A stretch of 10,055 nt of DNA from Candidatus Woesearchaeota archaeon (GTDB taxonomy: Archaea > Nanobdellota > Nanobdellia > Woesearchaeales > UBA11716). Below, in pieces: positions 1-5,040 of the stretch. The translations under genes and the position numbers were made by a program. The first letter of the stretch is position 1. Each line of letters opens with the position of its first letter. Below the pieces are notes generated by a model. That model saw nothing but the letters and a program-made list of their open reading frames with translations. It made no database searches and was not told the DNA's origin. Location of the stretch: NCBI GenBank assembly GCA_013329175.1, contig DUKR01000044.1:12400-22454 (forward strand), in the 5' to 3' direction.

Positions 1-68
1 CAGCGAAACTTGCGTTTCTGGGTACACTCAAGCTTCGCTTTCGCGACCAGCGAGACTAGCGTCTCTGG
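1..68 (+). repeat. Two tandem 21-base hairpin repeats with a compensatory base pair
   Basis: Positions 1-21 and 48-68 are the same 21-base unit, 18 of 21 identical. Each folds as a 5-bp stem with a 4-base loop: GAAAC/GTTTC around TTGC (5-18) and GAGAC/GTCTC around TAGC (52-65). Outer CA/TG or CCA/TGG pairs are separated from the stem by a 2-base GC bulge. Of the three differences, one is in the loop. The other two are partners in the stem (7 with 16, against 54 with 63), changing A-T to G-C, so the fold has been kept while the sequence changed. The unit may continue beyond the window edge. The function is unknown; the cluster abuts the dispersed element at 62-110. Confidence 0.7.
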
Positions 69-110
69 CCATGCGACAGGGTCGCAGGCTTCATGATGGT
101 GAAGTATTAC
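62..110 (+). repeat. Dispersed structured element, copy A (candidate ncRNA or 3' element)
   Basis: This 49-base stretch matches the reverse complement of 9866-9914 without gaps, 38 of 49 identical. It can fold into two adjacent hairpins. The first is CC (69-70), bulged A71, TGCGAC (72-77), loop AGG, GTCGCA (81-86), GG (87-88). The second is CTTCA (89-93), loop TGATGG, TGAAG (100-104), followed by TATTAC, which is shared by both copies. The thyA TATA box lies downstream at 125-132, so the element is probably not in the thyA mRNA unless another promoter reads through. I do not recognise it as a known RNA family. Sense direction is inferred from G.U pairs in the other copy. Confidence 0.65.
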
Positions 111-124
111 CGAGGCCAAAAACA

Positions 125-132
125 TTTTTATA
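125..132 (+). promoter_or_regulatory. TATA box of thyA-folA
   Basis: TTTTTATA preceded by an A-rich stretch lies about 40 bases before the thyA ATG. Transcription about 26 bases downstream would start near 155 and give a leader of roughly 14 bases, so the Shine-Dalgarno AAAGGAG (153-159) would sit at the very 5' end. The 12-mer ATTTTTATAGAG (124-135) is identical to 6202-6213 in front of the TrmB gene. Confidence 0.6.
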
Positions 133-168
133 GAGAGACAGGGGCAGAGCACAAAGGAGTTTGCTTGC

Positions 169-1029
169 ATGAAAGAGTATCTTGACCTTGTACGCTATGT
201 TCTGCAGAACGGCCAGAGGAAAGCCAACAGGACAGGAATGACAACCTTATCCTGCTTTGCCTATTTCTACAAGGTAGACATCTCCAAAAAATACCCTCTG
301 CTGACGACAAAGGAAATGTACTTCCATTCCATGCTGCATGAGCTGTTCTGGTATCTCTCAGGGCAAGAGCATATCAAAAACCTGAGGGAAAAGACAAAGA
401 TATGGGATGCCTGGGCAGATCCCCAAGGGAGATTAGAGACAGCCTATGGCAGGTTCTGGAGGAGGTTTCCGCTGCCAGCTAAAGGGCTGGATGGCGAGAA
501 ATGGGGTACGAGGTGGGTAACCAATGGAGAAGATGGGGTGCAGACATTTGACCAGATCCAGTACATCATTGACACCCTGAAAGAGATTAAAAAGAATCCG
601 CATACGAGAAATCTAAGAAGGATGGTAGTCTCAGCATGGCACCCTGGCAACGCCGCTGAGTCAAAGCTTCCGCCCTGCCACTACACCTTTTGCTTCAGCG
701 TCCTTGGCAACAAGCTCAACTGCCACTTGACGCAGCGCTCAGGAGACATTGCCTTAGGCATCCCGTTCAATGTTGCCTGCTATTCACTGCTTACTATGAT
801 GCTTGCAAAGGAATGCGGCTATGAGCCTGGAGAATTTGGCCATACCATCATTGATGCGCATATCTATGAGAACCACATAGAAGGATTGAAGGAGCAATTG
901 AAAAGAGAGCCAAAAGAGCTGCCAACACTAGAGATTGCCGACAAGCCATTTCATAAGCTCACCTTTGAAGACATCACCCTGAAAGGCTACAACCCTCATC
1001 CGAAAATGAAGTTTGGTGTTGCGGTATGA
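169..1029 (+). CDS. thyA: Thymidylate synthase (ThyA)
   Basis: ThyA methylates dUMP to dTMP using methylene-tetrahydrofolate and releases dihydrofolate. The 286-residue protein has the family landmarks in order: RTG near residue 21 (phosphate-binding Arg), IWDAWAD at 78-84, RRM at 150-152, the catalytic PPCH with Cys170, QRSGDIALGIPFN at 189-201, and HIYENH at 231-236. Compared with the 264-residue E. coli enzyme, it carries an extra stretch at about 101-125 in the small domain, after YGRFW. The ATG at 169 is chosen because AAAGGAG ends 9 bases upstream and the N-terminus starts as in other ThyA proteins. It overlaps the DHFR gene by 4 bases, and DHFR consumes its dihydrofolate product. Many archaea use the unrelated flavoenzyme ThyX instead, so this gene could be of bacterial origin (inference). 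Confidence 0.98.
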   Translation: MKEYLDLVRYVLQNGQRKANRTGMTTLSCFAYFYKVDISKKYPLLTTKEMYFHSMLHELFWYLSGQEHIKNLREKTKIWDAWADPQGRLETAYGRFWRRFPLPAKGLDGEKWGTRWVTNGEDGVQTFDQIQYIIDTLKEIKKNPHTRNLRRMVVSAWHPGNAAESKLPPCHYTFCFSVLGNKLNCHLTQRSGDIALGIPFNVACYSLLTMMLAKECGYEPGEFGHTIIDAHIYENHIEGLKEQLKREPKELPTLEIADKPFHKLTFEDITLKGYNPHPKMKFGVAV

Positions 1030-1502
1030 AAGTCATCATCATCTGCGCAATGACAAAACACAGGGTGATTGGCAAGGGTAATAGCCTCCCATGGCACATC
1101 CCGCAGGAGCTAGCAAAGTTTCGCTCCTTCACCAAAGGCAACACCGTGGTCATGGGAAGGAGGACGTTTGAGTCCATCGGCTCAAGGCCGCTTCCCAACA
1201 GGAGCACCATTGTCGTCTCAGCAAAACAGGTCCCTGTCAGTGGGGTCATTGTCGTCCCTACCCTTGATGAAGCCATTGCCAGAGGAAGGGAATTCGGCAG
1301 GGACATTTTCATCCTCGGCGGAGCTGGCATATTCAAAGAAGCCCTGCAAAAGGCAGACTGCATGTACCTCTCCTTCATCAAGAAAGATTATGAAGGTGAT
1401 ACCTGCTTCCCAAAGTGGGATGCCACTCAATGGAAACTCGTGCAGGAAGAGATGCATGAGGAGTTCGTGTTCAGGGTTTGGGGGAGGAAAAGCCAGCAGT
1501 GA
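1026..1502 (+). CDS. folA: Dihydrofolate reductase
   Basis: DHFR reduces dihydrofolate to tetrahydrofolate with NADPH, closing the cycle opened by ThyA. The 158-residue length is typical of the single-domain enzyme. Visible motifs are the N-terminal strand VIIICA, the Met20-type loop GKGNSLPWHIP (16-26), a catalytic acid at Glu28 in PQELAKF (Asp in E. coli, Glu in vertebrate enzymes), the NADPH-binding VVMGRRTFESIG followed by RPLPNR, and the second nucleotide motif IFILGGAGIF. The start ATG overlaps the thyA stop (ATGA), which suggests translational coupling. The stop codon sits inside a perfect inverted repeat (1494-1513). Archaea that use methanopterin as their C1 carrier often lack DHFR, so thyA plus folA implies tetrahydrofolate-based thymidylate synthesis here. 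Confidence 0.97.
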   Translation: MKVIIICAMTKHRVIGKGNSLPWHIPQELAKFRSFTKGNTVVMGRRTFESIGSRPLPNRSTIVVSAKQVPVSGVIVVPTLDEAIARGREFGRDIFILGGAGIFKEALQKADCMYLSFIKKDYEGDTCFPKWDATQWKLVQEEMHEEFVFRVWGRKSQQ

Positions 1503-1513
1503 TTTCACTGCTG
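1494..1513. repeat. Perfect inverted repeat over the folA stop codon
   Basis: Arms CAGCAGTGA (1494-1502) and TCACTGCTG (1505-1513) are exact reverse complements separated by TT; a realistic hairpin would have 8 pairs and a 4-base loop. The left arm contains the last two Gln codons and the TGA stop of folA. No T-run follows on either strand, so it is not a canonical terminator. It may protect the mRNA 3' end, or be coincidental. Confidence 0.55.
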
Positions 1514-1668
1514 TCAACATAAGGAAAAAAGTGAAGAAGAGATAGGGAAACCCGACTGGCCTTCACACGAGCAAGACGCAGAAAACCATTGAGCCAGCTC
1601 AAAAAAGAGCAACTGCGGATGATGAGCCATGAAGGATTTCTGTTGCTCCCTCTTTTCATTCAGCGGTA
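1503..1668. other. Intergenic region between convergent transcription units
   Basis: This is 166 bases between the folA stop and the stop of the - strand gene ending at 1669. I see no credible gene. It contains the right half of the folA hairpin and a small stem, GCTC/GAGC, around six A residues (1597-1610). Read on the - strand, this is TTTTTT at 1601-1606, about 65 bases past the end of the leftward gene. A T-run of this kind could terminate leftward transcription, because archaeal intrinsic terminators are U-rich tracts. For the + strand only a weak TCTTTTC tract (about 1651-1657) is present. Confidence 0.4.
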
Positions 1669-2346
1669 CTAAGCCTGCTTCGCATTAAGATAGTTCACTG
1701 CAAGGGGAACGAACTCTTCTTTTTTACATTGAGTATAATGGATAAAATGCGGATTCACGCCCCTATTACGTAGTATATAACTTAAATCTTCAATGAGTGT
1801 TACCTTTTTTTTACCGTAATTTCTATATTCTCTCTCAATTGTTTTAGCTTCATTACGGTCCATAGTCACCTCTGGCAACAAAGCTTCCATAAGCATAGGA
1901 GATGTTTGGACAGTATTTTCAAGATGCGATGATTTCGTGATTTCACCAAAGTTTGGATCATTGGTCTTTTTCTTAATGGTATTTTCCACGAATGATGCTA
2001 TCGTATAGTGAGCAAGGATAGTATAGGAATGGCCATCACCCACATCTGGGGGATTTTGATAAAAAACCACCGAGATATATTCGCTTGAGCCAGTAAAATA
2101 CTGGTGCTGCCTCAAAGCATCTTCAGGGTTTTTATGACCTTGGGGGGTATTTCGTGGAGATGCCATTGACGAATTCGAAGATCCCTCATCCTCAGATTGG
2201 TTAATAGATTTGCCATTGTTGCCAAATACCACCATAAATTCCCCTCCATCACGCACGATATTTTCTCTACCGCCCTCTTTGGGTCCACGCAACTTCTTCC
2301 TTACATACCTGTGGTTATGCATATCAGATTTCCATTTATTGGACAT
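1669..2346 (-). CDS. Unrecognised 225-residue protein, AT-rich gene
   Basis: I recognise no family. The N-terminus (1-35) is basic and polar. Residues about 42-75 are rich in Ser, Asn and Gly and probably disordered. From about 88 to 125 there is a more ordered stretch with strand-like ISVVFYQ and YTILAHYTIASFV. The C-terminal third (about 165-220) looks helical and charged. There is no signal peptide or TM segment, and a single Cys at 207. The gene is clearly richer in A/T than its neighbours: 1801-1860 counts 30% G+C, against 63% at 8221-8280 in fttA. This may indicate recent acquisition or weak selection. It lies 26 bases downstream of lspA with no Shine-Dalgarno but has an A/T-rich box of its own. 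The long uninterrupted frame makes it likely to be real, but its function is unknown. Confidence 0.7.
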   Translation of the reverse strand: MSNKWKSDMHNHRYVRKKLRGPKEGGRENIVRDGGEFMVVFGNNGKSINQSEDEGSSNSSMASPRNTPQGHKNPEDALRQHQYFTGSSEYISVVFYQNPPDVGDGHSYTILAHYTIASFVENTIKKKTNDPNFGEITKSSHLENTVQTSPMLMEALLPEVTMDRNEAKTIEREYRNYGKKKVTLIEDLSYILRNRGVNPHFIHYTQCKKEEFVPLAVNYLNAKQA

Positions 2347-2364
2347 AGTGAAGAGGTGTTACAG

Positions 2365-2375
2365 GTTTATTTTTA
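2365..2375 (-). promoter_or_regulatory. Possible TATA box for a leaderless transcript of the 225-residue gene
   Basis: On the - strand TTAAAAATAAA ends about 20 bases before the ATG at 2346, with its centre about 24 bases away. The gene lacks a Shine-Dalgarno, as expected for a leaderless archaeal mRNA. The box overlaps the lspA stop codon, so it could also be chance A/T-rich sequence. Confidence 0.35.
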
Positions 2376-2834
2376 ATGATTACTCTTTTTCCAGAAATAG
2401 ATGGCCAAAAAGATGCCTGCAACGGTTATCGCTGAATCAGCGACATTGAAGACTGGCCAGACCTGAAAATCAATGAAGTCAATGACATAGCCTAAGCGAA
2501 TCCTGTCTATGGCGTTGCCAAGAGCGCCTCCTGCAAGCGCTCCCATGGCAATGAAGAGAAAGGGGGAGCCTTCACCAAATTTCCGATAAGTGGCGAGAAT
2601 GAGAAGAACTATCGCAAAGGAGATTGCTATCAAAAGCGCCTGCTTTCCCTGAAGGATGCTAAAGCCTGCGCCTGTGTTGAAGGTCAGGTTAAGGGTGAGT
2701 ATGCCATGAAGGAGGGTAGTGTCCCTCATGGCAAGAAAAGAGAGCGCTGCAAGCTTAGTCAGCTGGTCAGCCAGAAAGATGATAATGAGGGATGAGAACA
2801 AAAGAAGGTCTCTTCTCTCTAGCTTGTGTGCCAT
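2373..2834 (-). CDS. lspA: Lipoprotein signal peptidase (signal peptidase II)
   Basis: LspA is an inner-membrane aspartyl protease that cleaves the signal peptide of lipid-modified prolipoproteins just before the lipobox cysteine. The 153-residue protein has the expected four hydrophobic segments (about 11-29, 66-81, 91-107, 134-148) and all signature motifs: DQLTK (Asp23), NTGAGFS with Asn53, GNAIDRIRLGYVIDF with catalytic Asp119, and FNVADS with catalytic Asp133. Family identity is therefore clear. The ATG lies 6 bases after the stop of the DPF-motif gene, so it is probably co-transcribed and translationally coupled. LspA is nearly universal in bacteria but unusual in archaea, where lipoprotein processing is handled by poorly known proteins. 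Bacterial ancestry by transfer is an inference. No lipobox protein is encoded in this window. Confidence 0.95.
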   Translation of the reverse strand: MAHKLERRDLLLFSSLIIIFLADQLTKLAALSFLAMRDTTLLHGILTLNLTFNTGAGFSILQGKQALLIAISFAIVLLILATYRKFGEGSPFLFIAMGALAGGALGNAIDRIRLGYVIDFIDFQVWPVFNVADSAITVAGIFLAIYFWKKSNH

Positions 2835-2840
2835 GGCATC

Positions 2841-3434
2841 TTAGTACCAGTTAGGATCCCTTCTGCCGCTTTGCTGGGAAGCTGACGGGGTGCCCTGCGC
2901 CATGCGCTCAAGGTTTGCCAGGCGCTGGTTGATGCTCTCAATAGAATAGCGGATGGAGTCAAGCTTGCTTGAGACGATTTCAAACTCCTTGCTTGCAAGG
3001 TCAACTCCCTGATACTGGTTGGGCTGAGGCATCATGACCTGTTGGGGAGGAGAAGACTGAAACGGCTGCTGCATGGGCATTTGCCTTGCGAGATTGCCGC
3101 CGTAGCTTCCCTGATTCATGGACGTCTGGAAACTGTCAACTGGCCTGCCGAAGGGGTCTTTGCCTGATGCTCCCGTACTCATGGAAGGTGATGGGGGGCT
3201 GAAAGGGCCACCCAGCTGACCGAAACTCTGGCCATGGCCCTGCTCAGGCCCGGCGAAGGGATCGTTTGCTGAAGGGTTAGCAAAAAGGTTCTGCTGGCTG
3301 CCAAAAGGGTCGCCCTGCTGGCCAAACCCGGCATTTGGGCCTGAGGCAAAGGGGTCATTGCCTGCGCCAAAGTCATTGCCTAGATTGAAATCGTCTTTCT
3401 TCTTCCAGAACATCAGCTTGTCAAGGATACTCAT
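2841..3434 (-). CDS. Gly/Gln/Pro-rich protein with four DPF motifs and C-terminal coiled coil
   Basis: I know no named family. The 197-residue protein begins with a short amphipathic head, LDKLMFWKKKDD (4-15). A long low-complexity segment (about 17-142) follows, rich in Gly, Gln, Pro, Asn and Phe, in which DPF recurs at 27-29, 42-44, 58-60 and 93-95, with GPF at 76-78. Residues about 148-179 form a coiled coil with a regular 3-4 hydrophobic pattern (F151, V154, L158, I161, I165, I168, L172, L175). The tail ends in DPNWY. There is no signal peptide or TM segment. The start is supported by a strong Shine-Dalgarno, GAGGTGA (3444-3450), 9 bases before the ATG, and it overlaps the membrane-protein stop by 4 bases. 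The layout suggests a scaffold or adaptor that oligomerises through the coil, perhaps attached to the upstream membrane protein (inference). Confidence 0.85.
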   Translation of the reverse strand: MSILDKLMFWKKKDDFNLGNDFGAGNDPFASGPNAGFGQQGDPFGSQQNLFANPSANDPFAGPEQGHGQSFGQLGGPFSPPSPSMSTGASGKDPFGRPVDSFQTSMNQGSYGGNLARQMPMQQPFQSSPPQQVMMPQPNQYQGVDLASKEFEIVSSKLDSIRYSIESINQRLANLERMAQGTPSASQQSGRRDPNWY

Positions 3435-4108
3435 GGTCCATGTTCACCTCGCTTGCTATCCAGCGTCTGATTAATGAGGGAATCTGTGATTCCCTTAGGT
3501 ATGATTCCGATTGTTGTGAAGAGCAGGCTTTGAGGCTCAACGGTTATGTAGCCCTGCCTGACTCCATTGAAGAGGAAGAGGGGGTCATCCCTCGCTTTTG
3601 CAGCGATGAGGAGCATGAAGAGCAATGAGGCCTGATTCTCTCCTTCAGGGAGGGTGATATCAACCGTTGAGATGTCCCCTGTATCTATCGCTTCAATGAT
3701 GTCATCAGCCCTGATGCCCTTTCCATCAACCTCTATCGCCCCAATGTCGCCGAAGTATTCCTTCTCTATGGTAAAGGTCTTCCAACTCCCGATTTTTTCT
3801 TCCTCTATCTCTGAACGGGCAAGAGTTTCGACAGTCTCGTCGTCCTCGACATCATGCAGCGCGATTGCAGTGAGCACTTCCCCGTCATCCTCAAGGACAA
3901 GGAGCTTCTGCTCATCAGGAAAATTTTCCTTGTAGTCCATCACGTCCTTGTAGAGAAGATAGGCATAGACTCCTCCGATAAGCAGGCCAGCAACCATTGC
4001 GACACCGATGAGCGAAAGGATGGCCTTTGCCGCCTTCATGCCCAGCTTCAGGAAGATGAGGCCGGCTATGATGATGACCGCAAGCCATACGATGAATGGT
4101 GCAAGCAT
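3431..4108 (-). CDS. Membrane protein with two N-terminal TM segments and a soluble domain
   Basis: No family is recognised. Of 225 residues, about 3-22 and 29-53 are strongly hydrophobic, separated by a short basic loop (KLGMKAAK), so a hairpin with both ends on the same side is likely. Residues 57-220 form an acidic soluble domain with alternating strand and helix patterns and one moderately hydrophobic stretch (about 160-171, SLLFMLLIAAKA) that looks more like a buried helix than a TM segment. It is the first gene of a probable three-gene operon with the DPF protein (4-base ATGA overlap) and lspA. A TATA box lies 35 bases upstream. The context suggests a role at the cell envelope, but nothing in the sequence defines an activity. 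Confidence 0.85.
   Translation of the reverse strand: MLAPFIVWLAVIIIAGLIFLKLGMKAAKAILSLIGVAMVAGLLIGGVYAYLLYKDVMDYKENFPDEQKLLVLEDDGEVLTAIALHDVEDDETVETLARSEIEEEKIGSWKTFTIEKEYFGDIGAIEVDGKGIRADDIIEAIDTGDISTVDITLPEGENQASLLFMLLIAAKARDDPLFLFNGVRQGYITVEPQSLLFTTIGIIPKGITDSLINQTLDSKRGEHGP
3444..3450 (-). promoter_or_regulatory. Strong Shine-Dalgarno of the DPF-motif gene
   Basis: On the - strand GAGGTGA lies 9 bases before the ATG at 3434, inside the end of the upstream membrane-protein gene. It matches the anti-Shine-Dalgarno end of archaeal 16S rRNA and fixes the start codon, allowing independent initiation within the overlap. Confidence 0.7.
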
Positions 4109-4136
4109 TGTAGATAGCTGATTCTTTCAGGAGGGG

Positions 4137-4150
4137 CTTATTTAAATATA
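4137..4150 (-). promoter_or_regulatory. TATA box of the membrane protein / DPF / lspA operon
   Basis: The - strand reads TATATTTAAATAAG, centred about 35 bases before the ATG at 4108. Transcription would start near 4117, giving a leader of roughly 9 bases. The box overlaps the stop codon (4142-4144) and last codons of the upstream glycosylase gene. The operon can therefore be expressed on its own. Confidence 0.6.
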
Positions 4151-4876
4151 GCGGTGGCATCGGGGCTTTTTCGTGCATTCCTCTCCTGAAGAGAGCCCTT
4201 TGAGCAAGGCATCTTCACCATACTGGCTTCTCGCGTAACACCGTTTCGCATGCTCGACGAGCAGGGCATGGCATTCCTGATAGATGCAATAGTCTTTTCT
4301 CAGCTCCCGCTCCAAAAGCGCCTTGATCTCGCCATAGGTTGCCTGCTCCCTGATGATATTTTTGCTGATGAGGATGCGCCTTGTGTAGGCATCCACCACA
4401 AACTCAGGGATGCCGTAGGCATAGAGGAGGATGGAGTCCGCAGTCTCAGGGCCGATGCCCCATACCTTGAGAAGCCCGTCTCTGGCAGGCACTACTCCCC
4501 TGAGGCTGAGGTAGAAGGCTGCGAATATCCTTAGCTTCTTTGCTTTCTGGTTGAAGTAGCCTGCTGGCCTGACATATTCCTTTATTGTATCATCACCTGC
4601 TCTCTGCATAGCATGGGGAGAGAGCATGCCATTGCTCTTGAGATTCAGCAGCGCCTTCTCGGCGTTTGGCCATGCGGCGTTCTGAGTCAGAATCGCTCCG
4701 ACGCAAATCTCAAATCTCTGCCTTTCTGTTTGAGGGTAAGAGTAATCGCCAGGATGATAGCCTCTCACACTGCCTGTCTTTGTCGGGTTTGTCCCTTTGC
4801 AGTCTAGAAGCGGCCACCAGCCCTGATGCCCATACCCAGCAAGCAATCTTTGGTAAATCTCCTCTATGGCACTCAT
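4142..4876 (-). CDS. Endonuclease III-related HhH-GPD DNA glycosylase, FeS cluster absent
   Basis: A base-excision-repair glycosylase of the endonuclease III superfamily, closest in motif style to endonuclease III-related/MagIII-type enzymes. Visible in 244 residues are YGHQGWWP (15-22), VGAILTQN (59-66), the helix-hairpin-helix LLKVWGIGPETADSILLYA (135-153) and catalytic Asp162 in VVDAYTRRI. The Lys that makes endonuclease III a bifunctional lyase is Glu144 here (GPET), predicting a monofunctional glycosylase. The C-terminus has scattered Cys (202, 213, 234, 240) and ends at CHRYI, without the C-x6-C-x2-C-x5-C of a 4Fe-4S cluster. The ATG at 4876 starts about 28 bases after a TTTAAAA box, indicating a nearly leaderless mRNA. 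The base substrate (alkylated purine, T/U mismatch or other) cannot be told from sequence. Confidence 0.93.
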   Translation of the reverse strand: MSAIEEIYQRLLAGYGHQGWWPLLDCKGTNPTKTGSVRGYHPGDYSYPQTERQRFEICVGAILTQNAAWPNAEKALLNLKSNGMLSPHAMQRAGDDTIKEYVRPAGYFNQKAKKLRIFAAFYLSLRGVVPARDGLLKVWGIGPETADSILLYAYGIPEFVVDAYTRRILISKNIIREQATYGEIKALLERELRKDYCIYQECHALLVEHAKRCYARSQYGEDALLKGLSSGEECTKKPRCHRYI

Positions 4877-4900
4877 CAGCAGGCCTGATGGCAGACGGCA

Positions 4901-4908
4901 TTTTAAAG
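4901..4908 (-). promoter_or_regulatory. TATA box of the DNA glycosylase gene
   Basis: The - strand reads CTTTAAAA, centred about 28 bases before the ATG at 4876. This predicts a start at or within a few bases of the start codon. No Shine-Dalgarno is present, consistent with a leaderless transcript. Confidence 0.5.
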
Positions 4909-4963
4909 GTAATGCCCAGAGCGGGGAATATGTAACTACTGTTAAATGATAAATTACGAAACA

Positions 4964-4972
4964 TTTATATAA
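4964..4972 (+). promoter_or_regulatory. Upstream TATA box, surface-protein promoter P1
   Basis: TTTATATAA is a strong archaeal TATA match. Initiation about 26 bases on would be near 4994, just before an ATG at 5000 that opens a 13-codon frame. It could give a longer second transcript for the surface-protein gene. Confidence 0.45.
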
Positions 4973-5010
4973 TAGCTATGGCTTCCCTACTAGAGCGCAA
5001 TGAGCATGAG

Positions 5011-5030
5011 TTACTATTATAAAATAGTAA
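5011..5030. promoter_or_regulatory. Palindromic candidate operator
   Basis: TTACTATT (5011-5018) and AATAGTAA (5023-5030) are perfect inverted arms around ATAA. The site ends 2 bases before the proximal TATA box (5033-5040), where a bound dimer would block TFB/TBP loading. The TACT...AGTA edges resemble the TACTTT-N3-AAAGTA operator I recall for TrmB of Thermococcales. A TrmB-family gene lies in the same block at 6251, so it is a plausible but unproven binder. Confidence 0.45.
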
Positions 5031-5032
5031 TA

Positions 5033-5040
5033 TTTTTATA
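5033..5040 (+). promoter_or_regulatory. Proximal TATA box of the surface-protein gene
   Basis: TTTTTATA directly follows the palindrome. Transcription about 26 bases later (near 5062) gives a leader of about 32 bases containing a GGGGGTT Shine-Dalgarno-like stretch (about 5079-5085), 8-9 bases before the ATG. Confidence 0.55.

Noticed and set aside
1..68. CRISPR repeats
   Set aside because: Only two short, diverged units that are hairpins with bulges, with no uniform spacer array and no cas genes.
94..104. C/D-box sRNA because of ATGATGG near the C-box consensus
   Set aside because: The motif lies in the variable hairpin loop and is replaced by an A-run in the other copy, with no matching D box.
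1..110. Integron attC site or IS200/IS605-type end
   Set aside because: The GTTRRRY/RYYYAAC core pair of attC is not seen, the copies are inverted around ordinary genes, and no integrase or transposase is present.
1168..1545. 125-residue + frame overlapping folA and its antisense frames
   Set aside because: Overlaps a clearly identified DHFR in another frame and has a Ser/Arg-rich shadow composition with no start signal.
3440..4117. Several + strand frames opposite the membrane-protein gene
   Set aside because: Short, without ribosome sites, and the - strand frame has TM segments, overlap coupling and a TATA box.
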